Origin: Venturia oleaginea
Taxonomy: Eukaryota > Ascomycota > Dothideomycetes > Venturiales > Venturiaceae
Length of the DNA: 64,000 nucleotides
Assembly: GCA_013176395.1 (NCBI GenBank)
Contig: JABMLP010000011.1
Location: 682,001-746,000, forward strand
Direction: 5' to 3'
Position 1 is the stretch's first letter, and every line of letters begins with the position of its first letter. Below are positions 58,294 through 64,000 of this stretch, one piece after another. The position numbers and the translations under genes were made by a program. The notes beneath the pieces are model-generated. The model was not told the DNA's origin. It searched no databases and worked only from the letters and a program-made list of their open reading frames with translations.

Positions 58294-59494
58294 GTCGATG
58301 GGTTAGTGGCCACCTCACCAAATCGCGTCGCGTCATTCTACTACTATCCTCAATGCCACCACCACAACAAGAAGAAGCCTTTTACAAAGAAGGTAGAATT
58401 GCTCTAGCGCTTCAAGCCTACCAGCAAGGCCAGTTTCAAACCCCTACTGCCGCTGCAAAATGCCTTTGATATCCCCCGAACTACCCTTCGACGCCGTATC
58501 GCCGGAATCCAACCACAGTTCGGCTCCATCTCAAAAAAACGCCTTTTTACACCTACCGAAGAAGAGAGTCTCGTACGATGAATCCTATCAATGGATCGAC
58601 GCGGTATGCCACCTCGACAGGCGACTGTACGGCAAATGGCAGGCCTTTTAGTCGCGCAACACGGGAAGCCAGGCTACATCGGTCAGGTCTGGGTCCGCGA
58701 CTTTATCAAGCGCCACGATACACTACAGTCAAAATACAATCGCAAGTACGACTACCAACGAGCAAAGTGCGAAGATCCGGAGCTTATTCGAGCCTGGTTT
58801 CAACGTGTACGGCATACAATCACGGTTCCCTGGCTGTGTCGTCCTAGGCCTGCCAGCCCTCTCTGTCCCTGTAACAACCTTTGCTGTTGAGATGACCCCC
58901 ATCTGGAAGCCAGGCTCGTCAAGGTTGTAGACGTCGTCCTCGAGAATACCGTACTCAGCGATACACGTTAAAACCAGGCTCGAATAAGCTCCGGATCTTC
59001 GCACTTTGCTCGTTGGTAGTCGTACTTGCGATTGTATTTTGACTGTAGTGTATCGTGGCGCTTGATAAAGTCGTGGACCCAGACCTGACCGATGTAGCCT
59101 GGCTTCCCGTGTTGTGCGACTAAAAGGCCTGCCATTTGCCGTACAGTCGCCTGTCGAAGTGGCATACCGCGTCGATCCATTGATAGGATTCATCGTACGA
59201 GACTCTCTTCTTCGGTAGGTGTAAAAAGGCGTTTTTTTGAGATGGAGCCGAACTGTGGTTGGATTCCGGCGATACGGCGTCGAAGGGTAGTTCGGGGGAT
59301 ATCAAAGGCATTTTGCAGCGGCAGTAGGGGTTTGAAACTGGCCTTGCTGGTAGGCTTGAAGCGCTAGAGCAATTCTACCTTCTTTGTAAAAGGCTTCTTC
59401 TTGTTGTGGTGGTGGCATTGAGGATAGTAGTAGAATGACGCGACACGATTTGGTGAGGTGGCCACTAACCCACAGTGGCCACTAACCCATCGAC
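58294..59494. mobile_element. Foldback pogo-type element (inverted duplication of the 5' half)
   Basis: Arms 58294-58809 (+) and 58962-59494 (-) are near-identical reverse complements with a 152-bp spacer, flanked by TA at 58292-58293 and 59495-59496. Each arm begins GTCGATGGGTTAGTGGCCAC and encodes the start of a pogo transposase (EEAFYKEGRIALALQAY, RRRIAGIQPQFGS, RQATVRQMAGLLVAQHGKPG), with frameshifts. The minus-strand copy continues through the spacer to the first catalytic region (NLDEPGFQMG, AKVVTGTERAGRP). The right end has an extra 18-bp copy of the terminal TGGGTTAGTGGCCAC unit. Confidence 0.85.
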
Positions 59495-59526
59495 TACATT
59501 AAGATGGTTTATAAACCGTTTATATA

Positions 59527-60580
59527 ACGTATTCCACCACTGAGCCGGCCATACCACCGAGCCAGCCACTTTTCCTTGGCACGACCAACTCATATTACGC
59601 CTCTTCAATTTTATCGCTATCAACAATAGATTCCAAGTCCGTCGTGCTGCTATCTGATTCAGATGATATCTCGATATCTTTTTTACAAGTTCGCGCATTA
59701 TGCCCAGTTGCGCCGCAGTTCCTACAGCGCCGTTGAGTTGGTCGGGCTATTTCTTGACCACCACTACCACGAGCCTTCTTTGATCCCTGAGGCGCGACAG
59801 ACGCCTCGGCAGCTACCTGCGCTGCTACAGTCTCATACTCTATAGTACCACCTTGCTGGATCCACTTCCTTTTGCGCGATTTTCGCTTTGTCATTACTGC
59901 CAATTGCTCTTCAAGCTCGCGGTTGCGCGCAACAAGTAGAGCGTTTTGGTATAGCATCAATTCAGCGTCTTTGACAAGCTGGGAAAAGCCTGCCTGTGCA
60001 GTAACTGGTGACCGAGTAAAGGACTCGCTTACGAGCTTGGATTGGGATCCAAATTCAAGAGTATTGCTTGGAGTCTTCGACTGCCACGGCGTCCCCTGCG
60101 GTGGGGGTGCTGGTGGGGTACGTAGCCGTACTTCAAGGCGATCCAATACCACCTCCGCGTTGATAGGGACTAGCCCTACCATCTCAAAAGCCTTTCGACA
60201 GTTCTCTTCTGTAAACACGTCGAAAAACGCGTCTTTGAAGGCCGGGAGGAAACCTTCTTTGTAGATATGGTAGACGCGTCGGCGTGCCAAGTCTCGAACT
60301 CGTTGAGAGTAATTGCACTTCAACGGCGAGAAGCAGACCACATCAAGCGGCTGGAGGATATGCGATGAATGAGGTGATCAGAGGGCCTTTGGTGTTTGAT
60401 GTTGAAGGCTGCAGCAGCGCGCCGTAGGCTTTGAAATTGGCCAGAGGTATAGGCCTGAAGAGCGAGATCAATTCTGCCTTCTTCTTGAACGGCTATCGCG
60501 TTGCGTTGTTGAGACATTGCGTGTTGAAGAGGATAAGGGCTGTGCCAAGGAAAAGTGGCCGGCTCGGTGGTGGAATACGT
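59527..60580 (-). mobile_element. Internally deleted pogo element
   Basis: Ends ACGTATTCCACCA...TGGTGGAATACGT, flanked by TA (59525-59526 and 60581-60582). Inner TIR sequence includes ACTTTTCCTTGGCAC, and the left end carries an extra ~17-bp duplication. On the minus strand the transposase begins at 60517 (MSQQRNAIAVQEEGRIDLAL, the psq-type helix-turn-helix) and jumps, in a changed frame, to the far C-terminal part at 60341-59595 (SSHILQPLDVVCFSPLK, a Lys/Arg-rich coiled coil, CCHC zinc knuckle CRNCGATGHNARTC, acidic tail). The DDE core is gone. The C-terminal frame of about 248 codons is open. Confidence 0.85.
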
Positions 60581-60637
60581 TACTCTAAAGCTTAAGTTAA
60601 AACTGCTTTCTTACCTTAATCTCAGACTTAACTTATA

Positions 60638-61386
60638 ACGTATTCCACAACTCGAACCGCCACATCACCCAACCCGCCAAAATATGCCAAGACTATCACT
60701 TCCCCCATTATCTGATATGTCTCAACAACACCACTCGTTATTACTTGAACACGAAGGGAGACTTTAGCTTGTCCTCCAAGCCCTCCAAGTCGGCCAATTC
60801 CGAAGCCAACGGGCTGCTGCGCGCGCCTTTAACGTTAAACACCAGAACCTCTCTGATCGCGCCCGAGGAGCCCCATTTATCCTCGAAAAACTACCAAACG
60901 GTCGGAAACTTACCCTTACCGAGGAGCAAACGCTTGTCCAATATATTCTCGACCTCAATTCTCGAGGATTTGCGCCCCGGCTGTGCGAGGTGGCAGATAT
61001 GGCGGAGCAATTGGCAGTAACGACGAAGCGAAAATCACGTAAAAGAAAGGAGATCCAGCAAAGTGGTACTATGGAGTATGGGACTGCAGCAGCGCGGGTA
61101 GCTGCTGAGGCGTCTGTTGCGCCTCAGGGATCAAAGAATGCTTGTAGTAGTAGTGGTCAAGAAACAGCCTGACCAACTCAAAGGCGCTGTGGGAACTGCG
61201 GCGCGACTGGGCACAATGCGCGAACGTGTAAAAAGAATATTGAGATACCTTCTGAATCAGATAGCAGCACGACAGACTTGGAATCTATTGTTGATAGCGA
61301 TAAAATTGAAGAGTCGTATGATGAGTTGGTCGTGCCAAGAGATTTTGGCGGGTTGGGTGGTGTGGCGGTTCGGGCGGTGAAATACG
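60638..61386 (+). mobile_element. Second, different pogo deletion derivative
   Basis: Starts ACGTATTCCACAACTCGAACC after a TA and ends in the inverted version (GGTTCGGGCGGTGAAATACG), arms about 45 bp. It keeps the transposase start (frame-shifted: QALQVGQFRSQRAAARAFN, EEQTLVQYILDLNSRGFAP) joined to the basic coiled-coil region (EQLAVTTKRKSRKRKEIQQ) and a stop at 61170. The right TA is not preserved. It is related to, but clearly diverged from, the element at 59527-60580. Confidence 0.8.
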
Positions 61387-61863
61387 GCGTTCTCGTTCCG
61401 TCAGAGGACGGGGTTGAGCTTGTTGCTCCTGAGTCGAACCTTGGTTCCGAATCTGGCCATTTTGCTGCTGCAACAGATTCTGATTCTGGCCTTTTTGCTG
61501 TTGAAACAGATCCTGGGTTTGGCTCTGAGTTTGGCTCAGATTTTGATGCTGAAGTTGGCCGTATTGCTGTCCACAGTAATTCTGCAGTTGGAATTGATTC
61601 AACTGTAGGAGTTGATTCACCTGTTGAATTTCATTCAGCAGGTGAATGTGACTCAACTATTGAAAGTGATCCAGCTGTTGAAATTGATTCAGGAGCTGGA
61701 TTTGATTGAGGAGCTGGATTTGATTGAGGAGCTGGATTTGATTGAGGAGCTGGATTTGATTGAGGAGCTGGATTTGATTGAGGAGCTGGATTTGATTCAG
61801 CTGTGCAATTTGATCCAGCTGTTGAAATCGATCCAGCCATTGAAACTGATCCAGCGTAAGCAT
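61285..61863 (-). other. Gln-rich open reading (possible coding, unproven)
   Basis: Minus-strand frame of about 190 codons, Gln/Leu/Asn-rich and then Gln/Pro-rich, with one in-frame TAG (CAG-to-TAG fits its context). It overlaps the end of the second pogo derivative, which argues against a host gene. Low-complexity composition alone could keep it open. Confidence 0.25.
61560..61860. repeat. 18-bp minisatellite
   Basis: From 61688 to about 61800 there are six near-perfect copies of GGAGCTGGATTTGATTGA; outward on both sides the 18-bp period fades into diverged copies. On the minus strand one frame reads a Gln-rich repeat (LLNQIQ units) across the array and on to 61285 with a single TAG at about 61658; on the plus strand the array gives a stop in every unit. 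Coding potential is uncertain. Confidence 0.8.
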
Positions 61864-62004
61864 CTCAGCCGAATCAGGCGCATTACTTCTGCCACCATGA
61901 CGTTTCGCCCCGAAATGTCCAACCGCCAGGTTAATCTCATTTTCCCATTCCGTAAGTAGAGATCCTACAGGTTGACTAACCCAACACTCCGTCTCGTCCT
62001 CAAG

Positions 62005-62307
62005 CTAATCTTCCACCATCTGGTTATTAGCTCGCCGAGCCAAGGTAAAAAGCCAAGAGTCGTTTGCCGAGTTATCGTCGATGATCTGATTGAGACGACG
62101 GTGCCAATTTCCATATCGCGTATGCCAATCTTCTACAAGCCCTTTAATATTTAGATTACCAGTCGCATGAGGATGGCTACCCCATCTGATATCCATGAAT
62201 CCCAGCATATCACCATTCTCGATCTGTGCAGATAGATCCTGCCTTAGAATGCGAGAGTTTCTATCCAGATTGGAAGACGAAGACCTCCAAGAGTGACCCA
62301 TACACAT
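62005..62307 (-). other. Open frame downstream of the DUF3632-like gene
   Basis: About 100 codons on the minus strand (DWHTRYGNWHRRLNQIIDD, WLFTLARRANNQMVED), overlapping the end of the preceding frame by 64 bases. It could be a further exon of that gene. No family recognised. Confidence 0.3.
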
Positions 62308-63586
62308 GCCGCGCCAAGTGCCGCTGCTAGAACCGTATTATCGCTCTGAAGTTGGGCTTCAGACTTAGCCTTAAGCTCGGCTTTAATCTTATCCGTAAGT
62401 TGCTTGATGCAAGTCGTCATTTCCTGAGGTCCTGACATATTGTTCAGGGTAGATGCGAGAATATCCCGAAGTTGATCTTTGGAGGTGCAGTCGCTAGGAT
62501 CTTGAGAAATCTCAAGGGCCTCGATCATGGCGTACATTCCCTTGAGCCATAGAACCATATATGGCTTGCCACCTTCGTGAGCAAAAGTTTTGTCTTCGCC
62601 GCGCAGCCTAACAAAGCGAGCTAGAAAGGCGTTGAGCCGGATCCATTCGGTGCTGGATAATTGCGTAGCTTGCTTTTGTATATCATACCAAACCTCTTTG
62701 AAATCATAAAGTCGGCTTATCTCTTTAGTGGGAATAAATGGAGCAAAATCTTCGCCTTGGATGCAGTTACTGTGCATACGATATAACGCTCCTTTCTGCC
62801 CCACGACTATTCGAAAGACCGGAGCATAAAATTCAAAAGCATTCCAGCTTTCAGGGAGGCGTTCCCAGAACCATAGGTATTGCTCCAGCCGGAAAGGATT
62901 ATTAACCTTAGATTGGCAGGAAATCTCTTCTGCGCAACGGAAATGGTGTACAGGCCCGCGGTCGCGGCGGCCTAGACATGGCCACTTGTGGTTATAACAC
63001 AACTCATAGAGCTTGTCAAGAATTTCCACAAGGGTAGCTATCCCATGACTGCCAATGGGAATATGAGGCGCCATGTAAAGGACCACATACCAAAATTTAC
63101 AAAACTGCTTTTGCCAACAATCCGTGATCCTTCTCTCTTTTACATTGATCTTGCCTCTTTTTCTGTCCATGGACCAATGTAAGTAATCCTGTCTTTGGAT
63201 ATATCATCCGGCTCTCTATCTATGAGTTCTAGTAGTGTCCTTGCCGCTTCCAGTGGGCGGTCTACCTCCGTAGGGTTCGAGAAAGGAAGTCTACGACTAG
63301 GCTGGTGTGTATGGACGTGCAAGCGAGCCGGTGGAGTGTCGAGGAATATTCTCAAATTATCCCAGACCTCTAAGGCGAATTGTGAGGTCCCATGTTCCAC
63401 AAGACCTACTCGCAATTCATGCCAGTTCCGCGATTGGGGGTCAAAGGATGGCAAAATAGCACCTGCCAATGTTTTTGTCAAACGCCAGTTATGATCGGCT
63501 TCGCGTTGCCGAACACCATGTTCCAGTGAGATGCAGGGAGCGGGGCAGCCTTGGGAACAAGTATGGGTTCGATAATTGCGTTCCAT
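62244..63586 (-). CDS. DUF3632-like fungal protein, exon structure unresolved
   Basis: Two minus-strand blocks: 63586-63140 (contains DPQSRNWHELRVGLVEHG and a Pro/Arg-rich linker, ending LEAARTLLELIDREPDD) and 63170-62244 (WYVVLYMAPHIPIGSHGIATL, EQYLWFWERLPESWNAF, QLSSTEWIRLNAFLARFVRL). The last pattern, Leu-Asn-Ala-Phe-x-Ala-Arg after a Trp, is characteristic of DUF3632 proteins, which have no known biochemical role. I could not place the intron joining the two frames, nor decide whether 63828-63478 is a first exon. The C-terminal ~50 residues predict a helix. The gene may be intact with a missed intron, or frameshifted. Confidence 0.55.
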
Positions 63587-64000
63587 TTGGATTCGCGAAG
63601 GCGGTTGAGTGGTGAGGAGGTGCAGACTGTTAGGGTTTTGAGAGCGCCCATGAACTGCGGGCCGACATAATGCGGGGATGTGAATGTTAGTGACGCGGTT
63701 TTGGAGGGTTTGAGGCCAAAAATGGTGGACGGAGGTGATTGAGGAAAAGAAATGGTGGAAGGAGGTTGGTGAGGAAGAGTAATGGCCGAAGACGTTCTAT
63801 AAGGGATCAATTTTTGTGTTAACGCCAAGTGTTAACGTCTTTCTCGTGAGCACTATACCCACCCACTTCATGAAGGAGGTCAAAGCAGTCCACTAGTAAA
63901 GCCCCGCCCCACCCTGGTGGCGGAACCAGTACCAATACCAAACCTCGAGCACCTGCCACTAGGGAAACTCTCTTTACATCAATACTAACGTACTTCACAA
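63587..64000. other. Upstream region at window edge
   Basis: Contains the minus-strand frame 63828-63478 (Ser/Pro/Thr-rich N-terminus), perhaps a first exon of the DUF3632-like gene, and otherwise non-coding sequence. Confidence 0.3.

Overview
This window comes from a filamentous ascomycete nucleus (Pezizomycotina; I cannot name the genus). The evidence is short GT-AG introns (mostly about 45-62 bp) with CTAAC-type branch points, typical fungal families (Fmp27, Zn2Cys6 regulator, monocarboxylate-type MFS carrier, Ctr copper transporter, 2EXR/F-box-like proteins) and fungal transposons (chromodomain Ty3 element, hAT, MULE, pogo). Several genes carry single C-to-T nonsense changes at CAA or CAG codons, which suggests RIP-like decay.

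Layout. 0-2.2 kb: a non-coding retroposon copy built on 353-bp tandem units. 2.2-5.5 kb: mostly non-coding, with a probable small secreted cysteine-rich protein gene (3135-3389) and a 38-bp-arm inverted repeat. 5.5-14.6 kb: one very large three-exon FMP27/Hobbit-type bridge-like lipid-transfer gene. 14.6-25.4 kb: gene-poor, holding a Ctr copper transporter (19.1-20.0 kb) and decayed coding remnants. 25.4-33.2 kb: the gene-dense core, with free methionine-R-sulfoxide reductase (containing a 5-nt micro-exon), a secreted probably GPI-anchored Pro-rich protein, a Zn2Cys6 regulator interrupted by one TAA, and a convergent MFS transporter. 35-37.4 kb: a frameshifted hAT transposase. 37.6-44.7 kb: fast-evolving fungal families, including a pseudogene/intact paralogue pair and three F-box-like/2EXR genes.

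45-61.4 kb is a transposon island. It holds a deleted chromovirus, four copies of a ~255-bp LTR and two of a second LTR, a degenerate hAT, a second retroposon copy with a perfect 16-bp target-site duplication, a MULE with perfect 80-bp TIRs and an 8-bp duplication, and three internally deleted pogo elements side by side. One ordinary gene, a secreted GH105 unsaturated rhamnogalacturonyl hydrolase, survives inside the island. 61.4-64 kb holds an 18-bp minisatellite and a DUF3632-like gene.

The host genes do not form an obvious pathway cluster. The most novel items are the non-coding 353-bp-unit retroposon family (50041-51654 and 369-2169), the MULE derivative that keeps an intact DNA-binding/SWIM fusion ORF without a catalytic core, and the micro-exon gene. 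Exon structures were derived by eye; no searches were run.
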